DNA from: Cucumis sativus
Taxonomy: Eukaryota; Streptophyta; Magnoliopsida; Cucurbitales; Cucurbitaceae
NCBI RefSeq assembly: GCF_000004075.3
Contig: NC_026656.2
Span: 10,540,001 to 10,604,000, forward strand
Reading direction: 5' to 3'
DNA length: 64,000 nucleotides
Part shown: in pieces, positions 49,216-61,291 of the stretch
Numbering within the stretch: position 1 is the first letter of the stretch
Layout of the letters: every line of letters starts with the position of its first letter
Notes under the pieces: model-generated
What the model was told of the DNA's origin: nothing
What the model saw: only the letters and a program-made list of their open reading frames with translations
The model's database searches: none
Program-made: the position numbers and the translations under genes

Positions 49216-51837
49216 AAGTTCAAAACTATTATTGAGAGTAAGCAAATAAATAGCTTTTTGAAAAAATAGATTTGCTCCTAAAAGTGCACCTTTTTTAACG
49301 AGGATATCATATTATGGGATTTAAAAACTTCAAATAAATTATTTTGGAATCCAAATCTGTTTGTTGGACACAATGTTCTTTTCCTATTAATCCACAATTC
49401 AAATACACTTGTATTTTTCAAAATGCTACATCACAATGTCAACAACAACACAAATCATTTTGAGTGAATTTTGATAAAACCAACATAAGCCACGAAACAT
49501 CATTTTCTTCAACAATTCAAATTAGATTAAAACTGCTGGAGTCAACCCGGTAAAGAGGAGGGAAAAAGTTTACCTTTAATACAATTGATAAATTGTTGAA
49601 TTAAACCAAGAATCAAATAGAATGTAAATCTCAGCAGCATGATACCTGTGATGGTGTGAACTTTCAATTCATTTATCATAAAAAAAAAAAAAACTATCAT
49701 TATTTGTCGTATAGCTATAGCAAACAAGAAAATTTTGAAAAAGCAAATAATATCTTAAGTTTGTAAAAATGGGGAAGTATACACTTGTTCTGCTACTAGT
49801 TTGAACTTTAGTGAAGAAAGATGTTTTTCATAAAAAAAAGAAATGAAAAATTTAGATTAATGAAAAAGTTATTTTAATTTTTTTTAGATAAATTAAACTA
49901 AATCTAATAAAACGATTTAAAAAAGAAACAAAATATGATTAATGAAATATTTTGATATTTTCGGAAAACAACTAAATAGTAAAACAAAGGAAACAAATTA
50001 AATCTTCTATTTGGTAAAACTAATTTTTTAGGTTAATGGAAAAAAAGTTTTGGTAAAACAAAATAAACGGAAATGTGGAAAACCAAATCCACACTTTTTT
50101 TTTTGCAATGTTGAAAATACCAAATTTATAATTTTTCTTAATAAAAGCTTGTAAACGAGATATTTTTATATTTTTCTCTTAAAAAAAAAAAAGTTCAAAT
50201 TGGTTAATGGAATATTTTTGTTTAAATCAAATGAAATTAATGTTCACTCAATAAACAAATATATTTGGAGTTCATCAAAATAAATTAAAATAGACCAAAA
50301 TATTTTTTGTATGTTTGTTAGGTTAAATCAAATCTAAACTAATAAAAGACAAATTCAAAATCACACAAGTTTGTTGGATTGGAAAAACGTTATCAATGTT
50401 TTCTTCATGAAATTCATTCATGATCTCAGTTTGGGAACAACAGCATAAAAATAGAATGCAAAGTATTGTGGAAGTGATTTGTGGTATAAAGAAATACCAA
50501 ATAGGCCATATAAGATGAGAGCTCTCTACATTATAAACTTTTTGTTTAGTAGAGTTACGAATCGACAAGTTTGACTTTTTTTAATTGAATATCAAGTGAG
50601 ATAAGAGTGTGATTGCATCAAATGGAGTGTAATATTAAACTAACATCTAATAAGATAAAAGATCCTATCATTCATCTAAAGTATTGATATAGGTGATAAT
50701 ATTAAAAAAACTAAAATCATGTTGGCGTTGCAATAAAATCGAGGTGTGTAATTACAATTTTGACGTCCATCTCAATTAATGAAATTTTTAGTACTTTGAG
50801 ATTGTAATTCTCCTATTATTTCGTGTCGTCAAATTCTAGAACGACAAGTTATGAATCTCTATTATTCATAGATTTCTATCATTGATCGAGTTTATCATCT
50901 ACTTATCAACTTCAAAAGTGAAAATTTTTGTCCCTCCAAACAATTTTCATGTCTTTAATGGTGGGCTCTTTGGACATTGTTTGTGATGAATTGACAGTAA
51001 ATTTTGTTAGATTTACAATGAATTTTATGTTTTGCTATTTTAAATACAATATTTTAGTCTAATTGGACCAAATATACAAATAACCCTCATAATAGTTGGA
51101 AAAATGTCAAAATAGGTCAATTTTGGAGGGGCGTTGATAACTTTTAGGATTAGGTTTGAAAAAAGGTTGAATTTTAGGACAAATTGAGACCGAAAGGTTA
51201 ATTTTTCCCTTAATGAAAAATTTTCCCCTCTCCTTAACCTAAAACACAATGTAAAAAAAAAAAACCAAAATCATTTTATTCTTGCTCTCCCGTCCGCGAA
51301 CCCTTGTCCTTCAACACATCTACAACATCAATAGTGAGGCAACGACAATGATGAAAACGTCGATAATATTGAGAAAATTTTCTATTTTACACATTTTAAT
51401 TAATTTATCCTTTGTTCACTTTCTTCTTGTCGTTTTCTCCATCTCCAACGACCTCCATTTCAAATTTTTACATACAAAAACCCATCATTTTCACCTACCA
51501 TTTTCTCCACCTTCTCATTCCCTTTCCTCTAAACATTGGTGAATGAGGATGTGTTTATTATGAAGTTTTGAAGCTATGTTGATCGGTTGTGGTGGTGCTA
51601 TCGAACGATAGAATAATTTGTTGTAAACACCATATGTTCGTTAAAAGTCTTGAAAGAAACAGTTGTTTGGCATTTGTAGATTTTTCATTTCTGGCTTATG
51701 TGGTTTAGGCAACAGTCATAATGTGTTTGTTAAATATTGGTGAATGACTTCAATAATTTGTTGTGGACACCATGTGTTTGTTTAAAGTGTTGTCACTCAT
51801 TTGGAACACTTTTGGACTACAATCATGCTATTGTCAC
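49216..51837. other. AT-rich spacer
   Basis: No gene is recognised. Open frames at 50323-50568 (minus) and 51282-51542 (plus) have no recognisable domain. A 'ctattattcatagatttctatcattgatcg' foldback-family word cluster lies near 50855-50900. Confidence 0.45.
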
Positions 51838-52440
51838 TTTTAGGTACTTATGTTTTATCTCGCACACATCTTGCACATTTCAAATTTTCACTATGGGTTT
51901 TGAAATCAAAATTATGCCTCTTACATCCTTTGAAGTGCTTTTTTGCATGTTTGAAAAGCCTTTTAGGTACTCATGTATTATCTCGCACATGTCTCGCACA
52001 TTTCAAACCTTTACTGTGTGTTCCAAAATCGAATTTAAGTTTCTTTTAAGTCCTTTGGAGTGCTTTTACGCATGCCTAGGAAGTCTTTTAAGTGCAAATG
52101 TACTATCTCACACACATCTCGCACATTCCAAACATTAATTATGCATTCCAAAATCGAATTTCTACCTCTCTTAAGTTCTTTAGAATGCTTTTACGCATGT
52201 TTAAAAAGCCTTTTAGATACATATATGCATTATCTAGCACACATATCACACATTCCAAATTTCACTATACGTTTCCAAATCAAATTTCTACCTCTCTTAA
52301 GTCCTTTGAAGTGCTTTTATGATGTTTAGGAAGCCTTTTAGGTACTTATGTTTTATCTCACACATTCCAAACTTTAATTACACAATCCCATATGACTTAG
52401 GGTGATTTAAAGTGTTTTCCCACATGACATAGAGACCTTT
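51838..52440 (+). repeat. Tandem array of about 124-bp units (4 full copies plus a fifth decayed)
   Basis: Units start with ttttaggtac-like sequence at 51838, 51961, 52086, 52211 and 52336, giving periods of 123, 125, 125 and 125. Each contains tatctcgcacacatctcgca, a cattccaaa block and tgcttttacgcatg. The fifth unit is shortened and loses similarity after about 52375. Because the period drifts around 125 it makes overlapping pseudo-repeats in all frames, which explains the several similar short ORFs here. Confidence 0.92.
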
Positions 52441-53356
52441 GTATGTTTTTCATTTGTAATTTCTTCTTGTTTTCCATATTGGTCACATTTGTTCCTTTTG
52501 GTGCAACTTTCTAATTAAATCATATTTATTTCTTTTTTGTTTCAGTCCTATTAGGAAGAGATGGGAGAACTAAAGTGGACCACGATTTTTTTTAAATTGC
52601 TCATGATTACATGATACATTTGATAATTATGATTGAGGTGAGATTGTTCGAATGCACTCTTAGTGGCATATTCACCCTTAAGTATTTTGAATATGTAGCT
52701 TTTAGTTCTGATTTAGTTTCAATATGTCAGGAAAACATGTCATGCTTTAGAAAACAATTGGCATTCCAATTATGGACCAACACTCGATTTATGTATTGAT
52801 TTTGTAATGAATATCATGGAATGAATATCATTGTAATTTTTGGGCTTATGAATTTGGAGAACATATTATGCATTTATGTATTTGGAATACATGTTTCGAA
52901 TTTGTGAACAAGTTCCAATTTATGTTTCTATGGAATGCATGTTCCAATTTATGTACACAGATTCAATATTAATTGAGGCTATAATTTTTGAAAGAAGACC
53001 ACAAGTTATATGTGTATTTTTTTTTTATCTACATCCATTCCAGTTTCATGAAAATTTGAAAAGATAGCCAAACATTTTTTCTTGTACTATCGCAAAACCT
53101 TTTTTACAACAAAATTTAGAAAAACATATTTTCACCCCATGTAAAACCTTAAACTTTAAGGACTCTTAGGACTTATAAGAACTAAGTAAAGGAAAGAAAA
53201 ATGTTAACGAGGAGATTGAAAGATTGAGAAGGGAAGACATAATGGAGTTGAGTAAGGAAATCTTGGGCAATTTTGAGAGTTTTCGGTTTAAATCATGTAG
53301 TCTTGAGTCTAATCCCAGTGATGACTAGCTGAGATCAAGGACAAGTGTAACAACCT
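52441..53356. other. Non-coding segment
   Basis: No gene is recognised. Short words such as 'tttatgt...ggaatacatgtt' recur around 52860-52960. Confidence 0.45.
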
Positions 53357-53510
53357 AGGTTTAGGATTCAGATCCCCGACATTCTTCTGCATCCTTGCAA
53401 CCTGGCAACATCATCCTTACTATTCTAACACGCCACAGGTTTAGGATTCGGATCTCCGACATTCTCCCGCATCCTTGCAACCTGGCAACATCATCCTTAC
53501 TATTTTTAAA
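53357..53510 (+). repeat. 80-bp unit tandemly duplicated
   Basis: The unit beginning aggtttaggattc and including cgacattct and gcatccttgcaacctggc occurs twice, at 53357 and 53437, with few differences. The duplication is probably recent. Confidence 0.9.
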
Positions 53511-53919
53511 GATTTATTAGAGTGAAAGTTCTCCCCACAAACCAACACGAGTCCTTTCAACATGCTTTGTCCTCACTAACATGCATCCTAGGAATATTTT
53601 TTCCAATAGGTCAACTGACATAGGATTGGTCCAAGCTCAAGCACGCTTAACTTCAGAGTTCCTATGATCGAGCTACCGAAAAGGAAGGTACACCTTGTTG
53701 GTATATGTATTAACTTTTAATTTTTTTAAGTATTTCTTAACATTACTTTCATGTCCTTAGGATTCCTCTAATTCAAATGTGATACTGATTCATTCATGTC
53801 TCCCTCTTAATCTCAAGCGTTACAACAGGAAAGCTTAAGGAGATCGATCTCGGAGAACACCTTTGAGCTTTCTTGGCCGAGTTGAAGGACAAAGTGATTT
53901 TTGAGATGAAACTCGAGCC

Positions 53920-54041
53920 AAGCGAGACTGAAATAGAGAAGAATCTTGACTGGACTCGACCTCAGGATTGCCCGAGATCCTTCAATACTTTCTTTTTTTC
54001 TTCCAATCTCAACTAGATTAGGTCCCGTGATTGCCCGAAAA
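53920..54041 (-). repeat. ctcggg-type degenerate minisatellite, inverted partner 1
   Basis: On the minus strand, units of about 60 bp carry tctcgggcaatc, cgag and gagatt. They match 56117-56275 in opposite orientation at roughly 70 percent by eye. Together they flank a 2-kb block. Confidence 0.65.
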
Positions 54042-56116
54042 TTTCTTTTTAAGGGATTAAAGCTCTTCACAGTGGTAAATTTAATAGAGACCTCAAACTC
54101 AAATTAATTTGGAAACAATTTCTATAACCTAAAGGCTAAGCATGCTTTGTACAAATTATACAAAATTACAGAGAAGAAGAACTTACACCGTTCTCGACTC
54201 TGAATATGTCAAACACCAAATTGTAGCACCACCACTTGAATACATTCTTACTCTCAGATGAGATAGGTTTGTAGGAACCAAAATTGGGAAAGACAAATTC
54301 TTTGAGAGGGAGAATTTGTTTCTTGAGAGAATATCAGTACGCAGAAAAAAATCTTCTAGTACTGTTCTATTTTTCATAACGCATACGTAAAACTCACTAT
54401 TCTTCGGTCTAAACAAGAGGAAAGTTGAAAGAATAATGGTAGCATGGAAAACCACATTCCCTATTAATTTAAAATTAAATTAAATTAATAAAAATATTTA
54501 ATTAATTAATCATTAATATAATATTTCATTTAAATTATATTTAATTGAATATCTCTCGTATAACCTATAGTTTTAATTAAATTAAACTATTAATTAATTG
54601 GAGAATTTTGAAAAATAGTAGATTTTACAAAATATTTTACAACTTATAGCAAATTCTATCACTGATGGTCATTGATATGCTACAGTGATATAAGACTAAG
54701 TGATAGAATCCAAAATTTTGCTATAGTTTGTAAATATTTTAATTTATTTTGCTATTTTTAAAAATGCCACTAATTAACTCTCTAATTAATTAATTGTTAA
54801 ATTATATATTATATATTTAATTTAATCCAAATTTGAATCATATTCAAATATAAATTTATCTCATGACATATAGTTTTAATGTGTATCATATACGCATTAA
54901 ATTTTAACCTATAGTCCTAATATGAATTTAATTCACATTAAATTAATATTTGAACTCATTCAAATATTTTACCTCTTATAAATTAATTTTGAATCATATC
55001 CAAAATTAAATTTATATGATAAATTTCAACTAAATTTATATTATAATGTATTATCATACATTACATCAATTCCCAAAGTAAATTTAAAATTTTCAAATTA
55101 GAACCAATATAAATAGATCGCATTACCCTTTACGAGCTAGGAAGGGGATCTAATGAACCTATAGATCAAAAACTACAATGGTATAAGCTTAATTAGCTAA
55201 ACTCATTAACCACATTAATTAATATTTGTTAACTATGTGCACACTCCACTAAAGACTCACAACTCAACTTTTCTCATTGGATATAGACCAATAACAGTAA
55301 ATTAGTCATTTGCAAGTGTTCCTAACACCAATTGGGTCAAATTACCATTTTACCCATGAGTTACTTCTAGTTCTTAAATATCAGTGCTCCTCTAATGAAC
55401 AATCTGTTTATGGTCTCACCTATAAACAGAAACATCTCTCATGTCATAGAGAGGGTAGGACTCTTTATTCAAGCTAGTCGCGGAGCACCATTTAAGGAAC
55501 ACTCATCTACTTTATCTTGTGTTTCCAGCTCCCACTTTATCTTGTCCCCAAAATGATAAACATATTGAGTTGACAATCTGACCACTCTCACCCATACGAA
55601 TCAAAGGATAATCTTTTGCAAACAGGAGTTTCATAATACACTCAGGATTAAGACTAAGTTACCTAAGTCATCATAATGAAATAGAAACTCAACTAGCTAA
55701 CAGAGTTACATTTAGTGGTTACTATTTCGTGGTCCAGTCTTATGAAAACTCATTGTATAGGATACTCTCACTTGCATATCATCTACACGCGTTGAATTAT
55801 TACGTTTGTATCAAATACAAAATGAGGTGTATTCATAATGTTACCAGGATAAGGTACCCAACTTTTATTCCTATACTATAGACCTTTTAAGTTGTATCTC
55901 GAACATTGATCCTTGCATGTCTCTACATACTATTCAAGACTCATCAAACAACTTAGGATGTTAGTTTATTAGATTTAGGTTACTAAGACAAAACTAATTA
56001 TATAATCAATAACATCTATTGAAATGATAACACTTTATTAATAACAGTCAATGAATTATATTTACTATCTACGAGTTTTATAACATAAAACCCAACAATC
56101 TTCCAATATTTAATGA
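54042..56116. other. Block between inverted minisatellites, probable retroelement debris
   Basis: No coding sequence is recognised. 54480-55060 is extremely AT-rich with many taatta words. 55120-55970 is compositionally more normal and reads like plant LTR sequence (for example cttctagttcttaaatatca, gtgctcctctaatgaac, agctagtcgcggagcacc), without a visible partner copy. Confidence 0.45.
54603..54775. repeat. Foldback (MITE-like) element
   Basis: Left arm (about 54603-54665: gaaaaatagtagattttaca ... tagcaaattctatcac) and right arm (about 54700-54775: gtgatagaatccaaaatttt ... tgctatttttaaaa) are inverted relative to each other around a short 'gatggtcattgatatgc' centre. Sequences of the same style occur near 1500, 7600, 41100, 50870 and 63500. 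Confidence 0.65.
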
Positions 56117-56275
56117 TTCTCGGGCAATCTCGGGACATAGTCTAACAAAAAAGAAGTATCGAGGGATCTCGAACAATCCCAAAGCCGAGTTCGATCGAGA
56201 TTGAAGGCATAGAAGAAAAGTAAAAAGTTCTCGAGGCTATCTTGGGTTGTGTTCGACCGAGACTGAAGACAGGAG
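56117..56275 (+). repeat. ctcggg-type degenerate minisatellite, inverted partner 2
   Basis: Two to three loose copies of a unit with ttctcgggcaatctcggga, gagttcgatcgagattgaag and gtgttcgaccgagactgaag. It is inverted relative to 53920-54041. A further patch of cctcgacttcgaccttgacc lies at about 56765-56795. Confidence 0.65.
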
Positions 56276-57600
56276 ATATTTTTTTAAGTACATAATTGAC
56301 TTTTCACCGTCAATTTATCCTAAATCTCAACTTTTTTTTTTCAAACTCAATTTTGAAAGTCATCAACCCCACCAAAATTGGCTTATTTTTGACAATTTTC
56401 ATTTATGAAAGTTATAGATGGATAATCTATTTTAGATGTAAATAATGATTTAACCAACTAACTTCTGTTCACTAAAATAAATGAAGGGGTACTTATTTAA
56501 GTATAGCTATAAAATTCTTCTATTTTGAAACACTCAAAAGAAAATTCTTGTTTTTTGTTTTTTATAATCTTCTGGGGAAAATGCCAATAAAAGCCATCAA
56601 ATCATATCCAACTGAAACAAATTAGAAACACATGTATGAATGATAAAATGTTTTTCTTTAAATAGCAAAAAGAAATTGTAGGAGAATTGGTTTGATAAAT
56701 GCATCATAATAACATGTCAATCTACCAATTGGATTCTGTAGGGTCCTCTAAATATCTCCTCCTTTCTCGACCTCGACTTCGACCTTGACCTCGAGTCCTC
56801 AATCTTTATGAAAGAAGGAATTAAGAAAAATGTCTCTAACAATAAATTTTATAAAAAACACATATCTAATTGATACTATCCATCACTTTTATCGCATTTC
56901 TAAAATAAAATTAAATTGCTATAGACTTTAAAAGAGTTATTTACAGCTCACCAAAATTGATTTTAACTTAACAAATAGTTTATTAAAGACTCCATTTATT
57001 TAGTTATTTATTATTATTATAGATAGAGACAGATCAAATAATGGGAAGAGAAACCCACAAATAATAAAACAGAAGAAAAGAAAAATAGAAAACGTGGGAT
57101 TGTGTAATTATATCTTTCAACGACAATAATGAATAGATGGACGGGGAAATAGGTGATGTACAATAATTTGTCCAAACCTTTTTCCTTTTTCTCACTACCA
57201 TTATCAATATTAATAATCACAACAACAATAATTTATACTAATAAGTTAATAACATATTAATTAATTTCATAAATATAACAAATCAACAAAATATTTACGT
57301 CGGGTAACAAAATATATAAGATCTATTTTCTTTTATGTCTGGAGATACGTTGGCAGAGTCCTATGCTCAACGTCACATGCTGACGTTGGAGTATAGTTTT
57401 CCTAACGTGATTCCATCGTTGACAAAATAGGCATCGGGGGACGAGAATTCGCGACGCTTTCATCTTTGCTCATCAGGAATGGGTCTCCATATGTGGGTTT
57501 CGATGTGCAGGATAACGTCATAAGAACTTTAACTAACACCATTCTTTACCTTCACTGACGCCCTCCTGAGTTGAGAAAATCCTGACTTGTTGTAGTGTTC
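56276..57600. other. Non-coding segment
   Basis: AT-rich with no gene recognised. 57330-57600 is GC-richer and is probably the decayed upstream part of the copia remnant that follows. Confidence 0.45.
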
Positions 57601-59035
57601 CACTTCCACCGAGTCATAATGTAGTGGGATGCAAGTGGCTCTATAAAGTAAAATATAAAGTCGATGAGGCTGTGGAACGTTACAAAGCCTTCTTATTTGC
57701 CAAAGGCTATAGCAAACAAGAAGGGATAAATTTTGTTGATACCTTCTCAAATAGTGGCCAACATTGCATCTGTGAAGGTCCTTCTTTTCCTTGTTGCATC
57801 ATTTGCATGGTCCTTATACCAAATGGATGCCAATAACACATTCTTCAATAAAGATTTATTCGAGGAAGTATACATCATTTTAAATTTACAAAAAGAAAGC
57901 TCATTTAGTTCCTTTCATGTGTAAGATTTATAAACCAATATATGGTCTCAAACAAGCCTCAAGGCAATGCTTCTTCGAGTTTACTTCCATGTTGTAGTTC
58001 TCTAAGTCTACGTTACGTTGATGATATCTTGTTTATTGGCCCCTCTTATGACATTCATGTACTAAGCTCTCCTTCAACCCAAGTTCAAATTAAATTAAGG
58101 ACCTTGGAAATGCTAAATATTTCCTTGTACTTGAACTTTCTCATTCAAAGTTCGGTATATACATATCTCAATGAAGATATCTTACAAATTGTTGATGATT
58201 GTGGCTTTATGGCAACAAATTAAAACCAACACACTGTCCAACGAATCAGCTCAATCTCAGATTAACAGCTTCCTCTGAGAAACTTCTATCTATTGAAGAT
58301 GCAGTTTATAGCAGAAGATGTGTTGACAGGCTATTATTTTTACAAATCTCTCTACCAGACATTTGATTTATATATAGTGCATAAACTAAGTCACTATGTT
58401 GCTTGATCACAATTTGAATATCCCGATGTTGTGCACACTATCTCATTAGATATCAAAAAGCACTATTGGACAAAGTGTTTTACTCAAATCAACAAATAAC
58501 TTTCAGTTGAAAGTCTTTGTTGATTCAGATTGAGGTTCATGTTCAGACACACTAGAAAGTTGGTAACAGACTTTGATAACTATATGGGAGACTTATTCAT
58601 CACATGGAAGACTAGAAAACAAGATATTGTATCACGATCATCCTCTGAAGTCGATATGGAGCTCTTGTCATGGTGTCGAGTGAGGTCTTATAGTTGTATC
58701 GACTTATGCATGATTTACAAATCAAATCTCATGCATGCTCGAGCTGTAGTTTTGACAACCCAAGCTACTATCACCATTGCTTCTAATCCCACCGACCATG
58801 AAAGGACAAAACATACAACAATTGACTAACACTTTGTATAAGAGACAAGCCCTAAACCCTAGACTTTTGCCAATAAATAAAGTCTCAATTTCAGTCAGTT
58901 GATATGTTTACAAAGGATTTACCTGCTTCAATTCTTCATGGTTGTTTACATGCTTCAATTCTTCATGGTTGTTTCTTGGTCAAGATGGGCTTTTTAAATT
59001 TACATTGTACATCTGTTATATCAAATAGCAGTTAA
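57601..59035 (+). pseudogene. Second Ty1/copia pol remnant (RT to C-terminus)
   Basis: Recognisable in order: RT start (VGCKWLYKVKYKVDEAVERY, then FAKGYSKQEGINFVDTFS), the RT active-site motif YVDD (RYVDDILFIG, about 58014-58043), RNase H (ITWKTRKQDIVSRSSSEVDM, about 58595-58660) and the C-terminal region (VDMFTKDLP, about 58900-58925). Stops and frame changes are frequent and parts are deleted, for example most of the RT fingers. It ends with a 27-bp tandem duplication of a tgcttcaattcttcatggtt unit (58924 and 58951). It belongs to a different copia lineage from the element at 30-35 kb, judging by sequence. Confidence 0.85.
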
Positions 59036-59724
59036 AAAGTTAATTAAATTGTAATTAGTTAGAATGGTTTATATTTGGTTATTACAACATATATCATCAT
59101 GTGACTCCTTGATGTATTCAAAGAGATAGATTTCCTCTTATTCATAATAAGGCAAATTATATTTCTACTCATTTGATGTGAAAGTATTGTTATTTTGAAA
59201 AATTTTTATGTATATAATTATATAAAAAAAAATAAAGTTGAAAATAAATATAGGAAAAGGACACATATTATATTTAAAACAAAGTATATACACAAACACT
59301 GGATCAACTCCACAGAAACTAGTGGTCACAGCCTCCCTTTTATGTTAGGTCATTATATTTGTCAATTCTAGGAGATCAAAGGAAAAAAGAAGACACCTAA
59401 GAAAGAACAATGAATTAAGGTGAGTCCAACACCAAATAAATAAATGCACCACATGCTCCATCACACAAATCTTGATATTTTGCCAATGTGTCTATAAGTT
59501 TCTTTTTTTCTTTTTTCTTTTTCTTTTTAAAAATTTAACTTTACATATAATTGGTGGTCACATGTATCTTATTCCTAGATAAACCTTTTTAATCTAGAGA
59601 AGATTTACGTAAACGTAACAAAAATTTAAAATATTTACGGTTGATTACGACAAAATAAGAAAATTTCATGACACGCGATTATTTTTTCATAAATTTCATA
59701 TAAGTCCTTGCGATTATTATTCTC
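59036..59724. other. Non-coding segment
   Basis: May include a 3' LTR of the copia remnant near 59050-59160, but no defined ends. No gene is seen. Confidence 0.4.
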
Positions 59725-60080
59725 ATACCATTTCGATGCAATTAAGGCTCGAAATCAAATAATTAAAGACAAAAAATCTTTCATATTGAGACATCTTGGA
59801 ACAATGTATGCCTGAGATCAAATAAAATAAAAGTAGAATTTTTCATCCCATCTCATCTCGGTGTCACTAAGGCTCGAGATCGTGTATCGTGATACACAAT
59901 CATTTAAATTTGAAAGTCGTTGTTTAAAATGAAGTACAAGATCATGTAGATCTACACTTGTGTCTTTCATCTCGAGCCATCCTGGTGCATTGTGTGCCTA
60001 ATATCAAATGAATTAAAGGCAAAATTATTTCATCTCAGGACATGGTATGCCCGATGTTGTGTATCAAAATCTACATGATC
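59725..60080 (+). repeat. Degenerate repeat cluster with units of about 60-70 bp
   Basis: Four to five loose copies of a unit containing catctcggtgcattgtgtgc, ctgagatcaaat and attaaaggcaaaa. A near-perfect palindrome gtgtatcgtgatacac lies at 59882-59897. Words 'gatcgtgtatc' recur at about 3780-3950, linking the two places. Confidence 0.65.
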
Positions 60081-61291
60081 GTGTATCGAGTGTGTGCGGT
60101 CAATTATCGCGTGTTGACTGAGGTAATTTTTGTATTTTACATTGTGGGTCCGTGAGCTTTTTTTGTTTTAAAAATTGTTTTATGCCGTGTAAATATTTGG
60201 TCGATTTGTTGTATTTTTTTAAAACTCTTTACAAACCTATATCACATTTGTTTTTCAAATTTTAATGACTTAACTATAAAATTTAAATACTTAAGAATTT
60301 ATTAAGTGCAGAAGATTTTTTAGATATAAAAATTGAAATTTGAAAACCAAATATATACTCAGTTTCAAAATTCATGAATTCTAATATTTTTTTTATAAAA
60401 AATAAAAAGAATCAAACATGTCAAAATTCATTACATGGAAAATGAAAAGAAAACCAACAATTAATTTAAGCTCTAGTTAGTTAAAGGCTCTGTTAGATGC
60501 AAATCTAAAAAAGAAAACTGAAAATTATCAAATATATTTGTATTAGAACTTTTTTTTGTTGGGAGAGAATTTCACCCTTTTGGGAGTGTTTTTGTTTGAG
60601 GAAGATTCTCACACGTGAACAAAGTCTAAATGATCATTCACATCTAAGTTTAACTATTTGTTTGTCACGGTAATAGTCATTTATTTATAAATAAATTCAA
60701 CTTTGTAACCATTTAACTGTAATTATCTTCTCTAAATATATTGTTCCTTAGACGTAGGTGTTATTGTACCAAATCGGACTACCACCAAACTCCTGTATTT
60801 TTATTTGTGTCTTATTATTTGTTCCTTGGAATTTTATAACATTGTATATCAAATATTATTCTCTTTCCAATTTTAAAATTTAATGACCTATTGAAGAATT
60901 TGAAAAGTTAAAAAGAAGAGTTAAAATTTAATGTTTTTAGTACAATAAAAGACAGAGGAATTTAAACCACACACCCTCTAGCTACATAATTAATACAAGT
61001 TTTACTTTAGGCGAATTATCCTTACTTTTTTTATTAATTAGATTTAAGATTGAAAAATCAAACATCTAAGTTTAAATTAGAGATGAAAACCTTTAAACTT
61101 TTCATAAAAAAATCATAATAGAGAAAGAAAACAAAGGATAAGTATAAAGCTGACAGTCTAGTCCATTTGTTTGGAAAAATTAAAATTAGCTGTTTTTCCT
61201 ACTCAGACCCATCTCCTCGCTTGCAGTTTTCTTCTCCCAATCCTTCTTCTTACACTCCAACACTCGCCGTCGCCCGAGATTTCTCTCCGAC
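60081..61291. other. Upstream region of the unknown-protein gene
   Basis: No gene is recognised. The last 150 bp before the ATG is more C/T-rich and fits a 5' UTR. Confidence 0.45.

Noticed and set aside
51737..52329. Four overlapping Cys/His-rich open frames that look like a protein family
   Set aside because: They are the same tandem repeat of about 124 bp read in different frames.
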